Positions 24,375 to 33,459 of a DNA stretch of 38,040 bases are shown in pieces; position 1 is the stretch's first letter; the number at the start of each line of letters is the position of its first letter. The position numbers and the translations under genes were made by a program. Under the pieces are notes generated by a model, which worked only from the letters and a program-made list of their open reading frames with translations, had not been told where the DNA came from and did no database searches. This DNA comes from Elstera sp044372965 (GTDB lineage: Bacteria > Pseudomonadota > Alphaproteobacteria > Elsterales > Elsteraceae). The stretch lies in assembly GCF_044372965.1 (NCBI RefSeq), contig NZ_JBILQX010000016.1, positions 1-38,040 of the forward strand. The letters run 5' to 3'.

Positions 24375-24961
24375 CCGCCCGACTTTTATGCATTGAAGAC
24401 GATCCCGACACCCGCGCCCTGTTGGTGGAAGAGTTGGAAGAGGCGGGCTATGACGTGCGCGCGGCAATCGATGGGGCCGAAGGTCTCACCGAAGCGCTCT
24501 CGTTCCGGCCCGATCTTATTCTGTGCGACGTGATGCTGCCGCGCCTCTCCGGGTTCGACCTTTTAGAAAAATACGGCGCGCTGGTGCCGAATGTGCCGCC
24601 GTTCATCTTTTTGACGGCGCTGACGGATCGCGACAATGCGTTGCGGGGCCGCCGTTTGGGCGCGGATGATTACGTCACCAAGCCGATCGATTTCGATATT
24701 CTCATCGAGATCGTTAAACGCCGCCTCAGCCGCGCCGCGCCCGCGCCGGTCGCCGCCGGTAGCCACGAGTTGACCGACCGGGAAATCGAAACCCTTACCT
24801 GGGTGGCGCGCGGTAAATCCTCCTCGGAAATTGCCGAAATGCTGGGGATTTCCGAGCGCACGGTGAATTTCCACGTGGAAAACGTTATGCGGAAGCTCGA
24901 TGTGGTCAGCCGCGTGCAAGCCGCCGTGGTGGCGGTGCAGTCCGGCTGGATCCGGCCTTAG
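24371..24961 (+). CDS. Response regulator, REC plus LuxR-type HTH
   Basis: A 196-residue regulator. The receiver domain spans about 1-120, with acidic pocket residues E9/D10/D11, phospho-acceptor D53 in LCDVMLPRLSG, T82 and K104 in YVTKPIDF. The C-terminal LuxR/NarL-type helix-turn-helix spans about 134-195 (LTDREIETLTWVARGKSSSE, then ISERTVNFHVENVMRKL). The helix residues resemble those of quorum-sensing LuxR proteins (TVNFHVENVMRKLDV) more than NarL. It is translationally coupled to the kinase. Targets are unknown; no obvious binding site is seen nearby. The pair stands divergent from prs and ends 11 bases before a convergent chemoreceptor gene. Confidence 0.93.
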   Translation: MTARLLCIEDDPDTRALLVEELEEAGYDVRAAIDGAEGLTEALSFRPDLILCDVMLPRLSGFDLLEKYGALVPNVPPFIFLTALTDRDNALRGRRLGADDYVTKPIDFDILIEIVKRRLSRAAPAPVAAGSHELTDREIETLTWVARGKSSSEIAEMLGISERTVNFHVENVMRKLDVVSRVQAAVVAVQSGWIRP

Positions 24962-24972
24962 CGAGGGTCTTG

Positions 24973-26397
24973 TTAGGGCGTGTAGCAGATGCGCAGCACG
25001 CCCCAGCGCCGACCTTGGATAAAAACCGGCACCGAAACATCTTTGAGAAGCTCGACCTTGCTGCCCAAGCGGCGGCGATAGGTTTGCACCAAGAAGGGCT
25101 TGGTCGACGCAAGCCCCGCTTGGGCGGTGCGGTCGGTCATCATAATGCGGTGGCGGGAGTTTTGGCCGTTCCACTCGGCGTCATCGGCGCGATGGGGCTG
25201 GGAGAAGCGGCGATTATGCACGGGCAGATAGCCCTTGCGGTCGGTCGCAACGCACAGGATGGTTTTGGGTGTAAGCTGCGCGCCCGCCTCCAGAATATCC
25301 GCTAGGCTCGCCTCGTAGAAGCTCATGGCGCGGGTCGTATATTTCGCCGGGTTGGTGCCGGGCATCGGCTGATAGGCTTCGTCCATCAGCGCATCAAGGC
25401 TGACTTTGCCCGCCGTAATGCCCGCTGCAAATCGCTCAGCAATCTCGGTGGCGATCTTCTGCGCGGCCCGAATATAGGGCGTGTCGACGGTGTCCACGCC
25501 CGCTTCGGCGGTAAGCTCGATCAAATCTTCCGAGAGCTTCAAGACGCTTTGAGTGCCGTGAGTGACTTCGACGATGCTGCTGCGCATGGCATCGCCCGCG
25601 CGGGACAGGTCGGTAATGCCCGTTACCAGCGTGTCGCAGGCGGTTTGATTCTGGCGCGAATGGGCGGCGATTTTACCCACGGTCGCTTCGGTCTGCTCGA
25701 TATTGGTGCAGGCTTCGTCGATATCGCGTACCGCCCCGCCGATTTGGCCACTGCCCGCACGGGCGGCGGCGGCGCGCCCGGAGGCCTCGCCGCTCTCCGA
25801 AATCAAATCGCGAATTTGTCCGGTGAGATCGGCGAGCGTCTGCTGGATCTCGATCACCGCTTCGGCGGTTTGACGGGAGAGGGTTTTGACTTCCCCGGCG
25901 ACCACGGCAAAACCGCGCCCAGCTTCGCCCGCGCGCGCCGCTTCAATCGTGGCATTTAGGGCCAGCAGGTTGGTTTGCCGGGCAATCCGCTCGATATCGG
26001 CCGATACCCGCGCGACCTGGCCCAGCGAGAGTTCGAGACCGGGCAGGCGTTGTTCGATCCGGCTAATACCATCGGTGAGGTTCAGAACATCTTCCAGCGC
26101 GGCCTTAATGGCATTTTGCGCCTGGGTCATCCGGTGGTGCGTGGTTTGAATGATTGTTTCCGCCGTTCCCGCGTCGGTCAGGATTTGGCGATTACTATCG
26201 GCCATGCCATGGACCTGATCGCGCATGCGCGCCAGCGCATCGGCCTGGGTATGAACCTGCTCGGCAATATCGTCGCTGCGCCCCGCCATATCGGCGGCCT
26301 GCGTCCCCAAGCTTCCCGCGCGCTCGGCGAGCGCCTTCACATAGGCCGGGGCGGTTTCGGGGGTGGGGGGCGGCGTTAGTGTGAAACTGTGCGTCAT
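24973..26397 (-). CDS. Soluble methyl-accepting chemotaxis protein with C-terminal sensor region
   Basis: A 474-residue chemoreceptor-type protein without membrane segments. Residues 25-310 are a long coiled coil containing the signalling tip ARQTNLLALNATIEAARAGE and GRGFAVVAGEVKTLSRQTAEA (residues 139-180). The C-terminal 150 residues (around ILCVATDRKGYLPVHNRRFS and TKPFLVQTYRRRLG to PVFIQGRRWGVLRICY) look like a small cytoplasmic sensor fold. The order, signalling first and sensor last, reverses that of standard receptors. It should bind CheA/CheW in the cytoplasm; the stimulus is unknown. No che genes are in this window. Confidence 0.9.
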   Translation of the reverse strand: MTHSFTLTPPPTPETAPAYVKALAERAGSLGTQAADMAGRSDDIAEQVHTQADALARMRDQVHGMADSNRQILTDAGTAETIIQTTHHRMTQAQNAIKAALEDVLNLTDGISRIEQRLPGLELSLGQVARVSADIERIARQTNLLALNATIEAARAGEAGRGFAVVAGEVKTLSRQTAEAVIEIQQTLADLTGQIRDLISESGEASGRAAAARAGSGQIGGAVRDIDEACTNIEQTEATVGKIAAHSRQNQTACDTLVTGITDLSRAGDAMRSSIVEVTHGTQSVLKLSEDLIELTAEAGVDTVDTPYIRAAQKIATEIAERFAAGITAGKVSLDALMDEAYQPMPGTNPAKYTTRAMSFYEASLADILEAGAQLTPKTILCVATDRKGYLPVHNRRFSQPHRADDAEWNGQNSRHRIMMTDRTAQAGLASTKPFLVQTYRRRLGSKVELLKDVSVPVFIQGRRWGVLRICYTP

Positions 26398-26529
26398 CGT
26401 GTCTCACCGAATTTGCGAAGGCGCGCTTTGTATCATATGAAAGTTAATATTTTAATTAGTTTTTCCGAAACTGCGTGTGATGCGTTTCACCTTTGGCAAG
26501 CGCCGCATCTAACTGTATAAGCAAAAGCC

Positions 26530-27201
26530 ATGATGTTGCTGTTTCACCAATGGGTATCGCCGGGTTCACGCAAAATTCGGCTGATGCTGAAAGAAAAAAA
26601 CCTGGATTTCGACCTGCAGATCGAAAAAACCTGGGAGCGACGGCCCGAATTTTTGGCGTTGAACCCGGCGGGAGATGTTCCCGTTCTGCTGCTGGAGCCG
26701 GGGGCCTATCCGCTGTGTGACGCTACGGCGATTGCCGAATATCTCGAGGAGAGTTTTGCTGACCGGCCATTGCTGGGGCAGACAGCGTTAGAGCGCGCCG
26801 AAATTCGGCGGTTGATCGGTTGGTTCGATGTGAAATTCAACCGGGAGGTCACGCAAAACCTTGTGGACGAAAAAATTTCGAAGCGGCTTACGGGGCTCGG
26901 GCACCCCAATAGTCAGGCCATTAAGGCGGGCTATGCCAATATCCACTATCACCTAGATTACATCGCTTATCTTGCTGATCGGCGTAGTTATTTGGCTGGT
27001 GCCGAGTTTAGTTTAGCCGATATTACGGCCGCAGCGCATCTCTCTTGTGTCGATTATATTGGTGATGTCCCCTGGGACGAGCACCCAGGGGCGAAAGAAT
27101 GGTACGCGCGGGTTAAATCACGCCCCAGTTTCCGGCCTTTGCTGGCGGATCATATTCCGGGCATGCCGCCGCCCCGGCATTATGCCGATCTCGACTTTTA
27201 A
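26530..27201 (+). CDS. Glutathione S-transferase family protein
   Basis: A 223-residue cytosolic GST-fold protein. The N-terminal thioredoxin-like domain contains FHQWVSPGSRKIRLMLKEK, with the likely catalytic serine in the SPGSR turn. The cis-proline GDVPVLLL and the DATAIAEYLEE glutathione-contact motif follow. The C-terminal helical domain runs from about residue 85 and includes YLAGAEFSLADITAAAHL, the usual N-capping box. Double ATG codons at 26530/26533 lack a clear ribosome site. The 132-base region before it is AT-rich and shared with the divergent chemoreceptor. Substrate unknown. Confidence 0.9.
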   Translation: MMLLFHQWVSPGSRKIRLMLKEKNLDFDLQIEKTWERRPEFLALNPAGDVPVLLLEPGAYPLCDATAIAEYLEESFADRPLLGQTALERAEIRRLIGWFDVKFNREVTQNLVDEKISKRLTGLGHPNSQAIKAGYANIHYHLDYIAYLADRRSYLAGAEFSLADITAAAHLSCVDYIGDVPWDEHPGAKEWYARVKSRPSFRPLLADHIPGMPPPRHYADLDF

Positions 27202-27209
27202 GGGGGAGG

Positions 27210-27231
27210 GCCCGGTCTTAAACCGCCGGGC
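27210..27231. terminator. Weak stem-loop between GST and ELWxxDGT genes
   Basis: GCCCGG (27210-27215) and CCGGGC (27226-27231) form a six-base stem in the 44-base gap between the convergent gene ends. No T-run follows on either strand, so the terminator role is tentative. Confidence 0.35.
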
Positions 27232-27245
27232 TCGTTAGTGTCGGC

Positions 27246-27917
27246 TTAGGCCGAGGCGCTCGGCGCCAGGGAATAGGGTGTGATTACCGGGCGATACGCC
27301 GGGGTAATTGGCGGTAGGATGTCCCGGGAGCTCGTCACATCGAGGCCGAGGGTCGTCAGGCCCACGGTACTCGGCTTCCCAATCGATGTGGAAATCTCAC
27401 CGCGCAGAAGCTTTGTTCGCTGTTGGCGACGGGCCTCGTCAAGTTTTGCCTCTTTTCGGGCCTGTAGATCCTCGGCCTCGGCTTTCGCTGTAAGGCCGAC
27501 CTGTTGAAGGGCACCGGCCAAAAGGCTCCCTGCCTGTGCTTCGTAGCTGACCGAGGCCGTGCCGGTTTGGATAAGTTCGGCCGCTTGCCGAGCCGTTTGC
27601 AACTCTTCCTCAGAGTTTACGGCGGTCAAACGCTCTTTAGCATCCTCGGCAATAGCGGTCGTCCCGCGATAGAATTTTCCGATAATATCGGCGCTCTCAG
27701 CCGACAGCAGTGCGGCTTGACGCGCTGCGCCTACGTCGAGGGCGGCTTGCTTTAGCGTTTGTGCGCTTTGGGCAAGCTTCTCCGTGGTGATCCCAGGTAC
27801 GAGAACGGCAAAGCCTTGGGAGACCAATCCCGGTACTTCGTAGAGACCATCCGGTCCATACAGGAAGGTCCGATCAATCCCGGATTTTGTAGCGGTTGCG
27901 ACAACCTGGTCGCCAAA
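27246..27917 (-). pseudogene. Detached C-terminal part of the ELWxxDGT-repeat protein
   Basis: This frame continues the upstream ELWxxDGT gene once one copy of the 26-bp duplication is removed: the joined reading is LPLTNQIV then FGDQVVATATKSGIDRT and on to the stop near 27246. About 220 residues remain. They are mostly helical and Ala/Gln/Glu-rich (TEKLAQSAQTLKQAALDV, QAAELIQTG, AEAEDLQARKEAKLDEARRQ), followed by a Pro-rich tail ending SLAPSASA. The only start in the frame is a TTG at 27827 with no good ribosome site. I therefore treat it as a stranded remnant of the larger gene; internal initiation cannot be ruled out. Confidence 0.75.
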
Positions 27918-27969
27918 GACGATTTGATTGGTCAGCGGCAGATGACGATTTGATTGGTCAGCGGCAGAT
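27918..27969. repeat. 26-bp perfect tandem duplication causing a frameshift
   Basis: Two identical adjacent 26-base units occupy 27918-27943 and 27944-27969, each beginning GACGATTTGATTGG and ending CGGCAGAT. As 26 is not a multiple of three, the second unit shifts the minus-strand frame and leads to a stop (27932-27934) that truncates the ELWxxDGT protein. Removing either copy restores one frame of about 756 codons. Confidence 0.95.
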
Positions 27970-29542
27970 CTTGCGTTCCGGCAATCGCGGTTGCCGTTGC
28001 CGTCGCGGTATCGACCCGGTAAAGGCGGCTACCAGCGGACCCGGCTTCGGCTGCGATGAAGTACACATAATCCCCGGCCGCCGTGAACTTGGAGGAGAAG
28101 GTGAGCGCGTCCCCGTCATCGCTGAAAATGCGCTGAACATTCCCTGCAAGATCGGTTAGGTAGGGTGTATAGAAGCCGTCGGCCGTGGTGGCTGCAAAAG
28201 CAACTTTATTGCCAAGGGCTGCAACGCGACTGAGACCGCCGAAGGGGGTATCGGTCGGTCCAGGGTTAAGATCGGTCAGGCGGGTCACGCCGGTACCGTT
28301 GCTGTAGTAAAGCTCAACGCCCGCGCTTGGATCTTGCGCCGTAAACACGACTCCACCATCAACGGCCTGCATAAACATCACGGGCGTGATCGGGAGTCCA
28401 TCAAAATTTCCAGGGTTAATGTCGGCCACGCGGCGGGCACCGTTTGTGTCGGCAACATAGAGCTCCCGACCGCCAGTATCGCCAATAGCCGAAAAGAAGA
28501 CTTTGTCCCCCGAGGCCTTTAAATACTCCGGAAAAGAAGAGCCTGGGCCAGTTCGAATATCGGTAACTAAATCTGACCCTGATAAGGTGCCATCGGTGCG
28601 GCGTAATTCAACTCCATTGCTCGGTGTCTGTGAGACATAATATAGAGAGTCTCCGGCAACCGTGAAAGATTTTGGTGCGGCTCCGGTGGCGATTTGGCCG
28701 ATACGGACCGTATCCGAAGCGCGTCCATTGCTTTTATACAAGTAATGGTTTGAGCCTTCGCACAAGGTGAAATAGAGCGACCCTTTGAACTGGGTCAAAT
28801 TGCTGATCGTGCTGCTACCGGCCCCCGGCGTTAAATCTGACAGAAGGAACGTACCCTCTTTGGTGCCATCAGAGCGCCAGAGTTCGGTGCCATTTGCCGC
28901 CGTCGTTGCCGTATAGTAAAGCAGGCCATTTGCGGCCGCCCATTTCGGTTGGACACCGCCACTGAACTGACCCGCCGGGCCGACCTCGATATCACCAACG
29001 GCGATTTCGCTTCCAGGCGTGCCAAGAGTGCTCCACAACTCGAAGCCGCCAACACCGTCATTCGCTGCAAAAAACACCCGGTCATACGGGCTTACTTCAT
29101 CATCCTGCCCGATGCCTGTGGGGGCAGACAGGCCATATTCCTGATCACGAAACGCGACTTGCGCCCCCTGGTACAGGTTATTGCCATACAGTGGATCAAT
29201 GGAGTCATAGAGCTTCTGAGCGTCGGAGACGGCGCTAAGGCGTTCGCGCACGCTGGAATCGTCGCGGATGCTGCTTTGAATAATGTTTGCGCCCGTAAGG
29301 TAGCGCGCCTGAGCTTCACCATAGGCATTGGCTTGAACAGTAAATTTTGCTTGCTGCTGGGAGGCGCTATCGACCTTCGCCTGCTGCGCTGCAATCGCGC
29401 GCGTAAGATCGGCTTTTGTTTGAGTGATGTTGCGGTTAACGGTGCTGCTGGTTTCGATCTGCCCAGTGCCGAGTCGCGTTAGCGCGCGGTCGAGCGTTTG
29501 CTGCGCGCGCTGTAAGGCCGTAACGGTCAGGTTCGAAACCAT
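27932..29542 (-). CDS. ELWxxDGT-repeat protein, truncated by frameshift
   Basis: 536 residues as it stands, about 756 in the repaired frame. Residues 1-118 are a helical, Gln/Ala/Thr-rich region (LQRAQQTLDRALTRLGTGQI, then TKADLTRAIAAQQAK), faintly like the start of flagellin-type proteins. Residues about 155-525 hold seven or eight degenerate ELWxxDGT repeats (FELWSTLGTPGSEIAV, TELWRSDGTKEGTFLL, VELRRTDGTLSGSDLV, RELYVADTNG, VELYYSNGTG) which usually build a beta-propeller. No signal peptide is seen. The start at ATG 29542 follows GGAGGGG. The upstream region is AT-rich with TATAAT at 29608-29613 on the minus strand. The gene ends in the frameshift at 27932. Function unknown; surface or structural use is a guess. 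Confidence 0.8.
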   Translation of the reverse strand: MVSNLTVTALQRAQQTLDRALTRLGTGQIETSSTVNRNITQTKADLTRAIAAQQAKVDSASQQQAKFTVQANAYGEAQARYLTGANIIQSSIRDDSSVRERLSAVSDAQKLYDSIDPLYGNNLYQGAQVAFRDQEYGLSAPTGIGQDDEVSPYDRVFFAANDGVGGFELWSTLGTPGSEIAVGDIEVGPAGQFSGGVQPKWAAANGLLYYTATTAANGTELWRSDGTKEGTFLLSDLTPGAGSSTISNLTQFKGSLYFTLCEGSNHYLYKSNGRASDTVRIGQIATGAAPKSFTVAGDSLYYVSQTPSNGVELRRTDGTLSGSDLVTDIRTGPGSSFPEYLKASGDKVFFSAIGDTGGRELYVADTNGARRVADINPGNFDGLPITPVMFMQAVDGGVVFTAQDPSAGVELYYSNGTGVTRLTDLNPGPTDTPFGGLSRVAALGNKVAFAATTADGFYTPYLTDLAGNVQRIFSDDGDALTFSSKFTAAGDYVYFIAAEAGSAGSRLYRVDTATATATAIAGTQDLPLTNQIVICR

Positions 29543-29644
29543 AGTCCCCTCCATTTGAAGGAACAAACCTACATCAAATTTTACAATAATTCGTTATCAA
29601 AAATTTTATTATATTTTAGTGTGATTTTAGCGTGCAGCTCTCGC

Positions 29645-30100
29645 CTAAAGTGAATTTTTGTTGCCCTCACCCCTTAACCAGTCTGACAGGGCTGCGGACG
29701 CGCGGTTAGGGTCAGCGGGCAAGGTAAGGAAGTCCAGCGCAGCGGGGCGTTCGGCCAAAAGCCCCTTGCCGAGATCGTCGGCTTGATCGGCGAGCGACAG
29801 GCTGCTGCGCGCCCCCCCCGTAAAGACAATCGCGTCAACATCGGCGCGGAGGGCCGCCATGGCCCGCCCGCCTGCTGCACCGCAATCAAGAATTATGTAG
29901 AGGGTGAGGGTGGGAAACTCGTCGCGGATCGTGCGGCCGAGGGTAGCCATCCAGGCGACGCCCACCTGATCGGCAGCGCTATCAGCAGAGAGGAGCGTTA
30001 AGCCCACACCGAGGGCTTCGGCCTGCGTTGCGGCCTGTCGGGCTTGCTCGAGATCGTAAACCGTCACCACGGGTGGCCAGGTGAAATCCGGTGCCGTCAT
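29645..30100 (-). CDS. Small hypothetical protein downstream of gap
   Basis: A 151-residue soluble protein I do not recognise. It begins TAPDFTWPPVVTVYDLEQAR and alternates helices and strands, suggesting a small alpha/beta fold. YIILDCGAAGGRAMAALRAD followed by IVFTGGARS looks like an end of a TIM-barrel-type sheet, where a catalytic aspartate or a nucleotide loop may lie, but no family is certain. The start at 30100 has GGGAGAG upstream. It follows the gap terminator on the same strand, so it may be partly cotranscribed by read-through or have its own promoter. Confidence 0.65.
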   Translation of the reverse strand: MTAPDFTWPPVVTVYDLEQARQAATQAEALGVGLTLLSADSAADQVGVAWMATLGRTIRDEFPTLTLYIILDCGAAGGRAMAALRADVDAIVFTGGARSSLSLADQADDLGKGLLAERPAALDFLTLPADPNRASAALSDWLRGEGNKNSL

Positions 30101-30113
30101 TTTATCTCTCCCT

Positions 30114-30152
30114 CAAAGAAAACCGCCCCTTCCGTTGGAACGAAAGGGGCGG
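30114..30152 (-). terminator. Rho-independent terminator of gap
   Basis: CCGCCCCTT (30123-30131) and AAGGGGCGG (30144-30152) pair in a nine-base stem with an inner CGT/ACG pairing around TGGA. On the minus strand the stem is followed by TTTTCTTT. It lies 27 bases after the gap stop. Confidence 0.82.
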
Positions 30153-30178
30153 GCTTCAACTCACAGTATACGCCGAGC

Positions 30179-31186
<1,008 letters not shown>

Positions 31187-31206
31187 GAGATTTTCCTCCA
31201 TTCAAA

Positions 31207-31222
31207 CCGCCGAAAGGGGCGG
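31207..31222 (-). other. Hairpin in the tkt-gap spacer
   Basis: CCGCC (31207-31211) pairs with GGCGG (31218-31222) around a six-base loop, in the 60-base spacer after tkt. It resembles the terminator stem after gap but is short and lacks a T-run on the minus strand. It may stabilise or partly attenuate the tkt message. Confidence 0.35.
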
Positions 31223-31246
31223 CTTTTCGTGTTTTCTGTAGCGAAA

Positions 31247-33241
31247 TTACACGCGCGCCTTCACGGCTGCAACCACGGCGTCGGCGGTAATGCCGAATTC
31301 GGCATAAAGCCGTTCCGCCGGGGCCGAGGCACCGAAGCCTTGCATGCCGATGAACAAGCCGCTATCGCCCGTAAACCGCTCCCAACCGAAACCGCTGGCG
31401 GCTTCAATGGCGATACGGGGCGCGGTGCCGAGCACTTCGGCGCGATAGGCGGCGTCCTGCTGGGCGAAGAGTTCCCAAGACGGCATCGAGACGACGGCAA
31501 CCGGGATTCCGGCGGCGGCGAGACTTTCCTGGGCTTTGACCGTCAGCGAGACTTCCGTGCCGGTGGCGAGGATCGTCGCTTTACGCTCCCCCTGGGCCGG
31601 GCTCAGCACGTAAGCGCCGCGCGCGGTGAGGTTTTGCGCGTCGGCATCCTTGCGCAGGGCCGGGACGGCTTGGCGCGAGAGAGCGAGCACGGAGGGGCCG
31701 GGCAGGCTGACGGCGAGCGCCCAGGCTTCCAGCGTTTCCACCGCATCGGCGGGGCGGAAGACCTTCAGGTTCGGAATGCAACGCAGGGCTGCCATATGTT
31801 CGACCGGCTGATGGGTCGGCCCGTCTTCGCCAAGCCCGATGGAATCATGGGTCATCACGTAGATGACCTTCTGGTTCATCAGCGCCGATAGGCGGATGGC
31901 GGGGCGGCAATAGTCGGTGAACACCAGGAAGGTGCCGCCGAAGGGAATGATGCCGCCGTGCAGGGCGAGGCCGTTCATGGCGGCGGCCATGCCGTGTTCG
32001 CGGATCCCGTAATAAACGTAAGAGCCGCCGTAGTTTTCGGCGGAAAGGGCGGTATCGGCCTTAATCTTGGTCAGGTTCGAGCCGGTGAGATCGGCAGAGC
32101 CGCCGAGGAAGGTCGGCACGACCGGGGCCAGCACTTCCAGCGCCTTTTGCGAGGCTTGGCGGGTGGCAAGGCTCGGGGCGTCGGCGACCAGTTGGGCCTT
32201 GGCGGCGGCAAAGGTCGCCGCGAAATTGCTGGGAAGCTCGCCGCTGATGGCCTGTTCGAAGGCGGCGCGCAGGTGGCCATCGGCCTTATTCAGCCGGTCG
32301 GTCCAGGCAGTGAAAGCGGCCTGGCCCCGGCTTCCGGCGGCGCGCCAGTCGGCCAGAATATCCGCCGGAATCTCGAAGGGCGCATGCGGCCAATCGAGCG
32401 CGGCGCGGGCGCCTGCGATTTCTTCCGCGCCCAGGGGCGAGCCGTGCGAGCCGGACGTACCCGCCTTCTTCGGCGCGCCATAGCCGATGGTGGTGCGGCA
32501 GGCGATAATAACCGGCTTGTCGCTTTTCTTGGCGGCGGTCAGCGCGGCATCGACGGCAGCGGCATCATGCCCGTCACAGCTTAGCACCTGCCAGCCCGCA
32601 GCCTGGAAGCGCAGGGCTTGGTCTTCCGACGTTGAAAGCGAGGTGGGGCCGTCGATGGAAATGCGGTTATCGTCCCACAGCACGATTAGGCGGTTGAGCT
32701 TCAAATGCCCCGCCAGCGAAATCGCTTCCTGGCTAATGCCTTCCATCAGGCAGCCGTCGCCCGCAATCACGTAGGTATAGTGATTGACCAGATCGGTGCC
32801 ATATTTTGCGTTCAGCACCCGCTCGGCCAGCGCGAAGCCGACCGAATTGGCGATGCCCTGACCCAAGGGGCCGGTGGTGGTTTCAATCCCCGCCGCGTGA
32901 CCATATTCCGGGTGCCCTGCCGTGCGTGCGCCCCACTGGCGGAAATTCTTGATTTCTTCCAGCGTCATATCGGCATAGCCGGTGAGGTGCAGCAGGCTAT
33001 ACATCAGCATCGAGCCATGCCCGGCGGACAGGATAAAGCGGTCGCGGTCCGGCCAATCGGGCGTTGCGGCATCGAAGCTGAGGTGCCGGGTAAACAGAAC
33101 GGTGGCGACATCGGCCATACCCATCGGCATGCCCGGATGGCCCGACTTGGCCTTTTCCACCGCATCCATCGACAGCGCGCGAATGGCATTCGCCATCTGC
33201 TTCTGGCGCGAAACGTCTAAGGGCGGTAAGCTATTGGTCAT
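31247..33241 (-). CDS. tkt: Transketolase
   Basis: A 664-residue thiamine-diphosphate enzyme that moves two-carbon units between sugar phosphates in the pentose phosphate and Calvin cycles. It shows AKSGHPGMPMGMAD, the ThDP-binding GDGCLMEGISQEA with the WDDNRIS loop, the pyrimidine-site REHGMAAAMNGLALHGG, and the DSIGLGEDGPTHQPVEH motif typical of transketolase. The start at 33241 (MTNSLPPLDVSRQKQ) is chosen because the upstream 30 in-frame codons are non-homologous. It heads the tkt-gap unit and is divergent from the DUF4164-zapA genes, with an inverted repeat (GCGTCA...TGACGC, 33338-33358) in between. Confidence 0.96.
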   Translation of the reverse strand: MTNSLPPLDVSRQKQMANAIRALSMDAVEKAKSGHPGMPMGMADVATVLFTRHLSFDAATPDWPDRDRFILSAGHGSMLMYSLLHLTGYADMTLEEIKNFRQWGARTAGHPEYGHAAGIETTTGPLGQGIANSVGFALAERVLNAKYGTDLVNHYTYVIAGDGCLMEGISQEAISLAGHLKLNRLIVLWDDNRISIDGPTSLSTSEDQALRFQAAGWQVLSCDGHDAAAVDAALTAAKKSDKPVIIACRTTIGYGAPKKAGTSGSHGSPLGAEEIAGARAALDWPHAPFEIPADILADWRAAGSRGQAAFTAWTDRLNKADGHLRAAFEQAISGELPSNFAATFAAAKAQLVADAPSLATRQASQKALEVLAPVVPTFLGGSADLTGSNLTKIKADTALSAENYGGSYVYYGIREHGMAAAMNGLALHGGIIPFGGTFLVFTDYCRPAIRLSALMNQKVIYVMTHDSIGLGEDGPTHQPVEHMAALRCIPNLKVFRPADAVETLEAWALAVSLPGPSVLALSRQAVPALRKDADAQNLTARGAYVLSPAQGERKATILATGTEVSLTVKAQESLAAAGIPVAVVSMPSWELFAQQDAAYRAEVLGTAPRIAIEAASGFGWERFTGDSGLFIGMQGFGASAPAERLYAEFGITADAVVAAVKARV

Positions 33242-33337
33242 GATCGTTTTTCCGTTCGAAGGGGCGCGGGTACAAGGGCCGTGGGGCAGGCTTGGGTCAA
33301 AACCTAAATCGGCGGGACCATAGCAACCCACGAAAGC

Positions 33338-33358
33338 GCGTCAATATCCTTCTGACGC
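33338..33358. promoter_or_regulatory. Inverted repeat in the tkt/DUF4164 divergent region
   Basis: GCGTCA (33338-33343) and TGACGC (33353-33358) flank a nine-base AT-rich spacer between divergent tkt and DUF4164 starts. Its position about 100 bases from the tkt start makes it a candidate operator. I cannot link it to a known regulator. Confidence 0.3.
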
Positions 33359-33459
33359 AAGATTTGTAACGGGGATAATCCTTGGAATGCGCTTGTTACC
33401 CGAGGTTATGCCTTAATATGATTGTCCCGCGTGTGCGAGTAGGTTAGGGAAGAGGGGCT

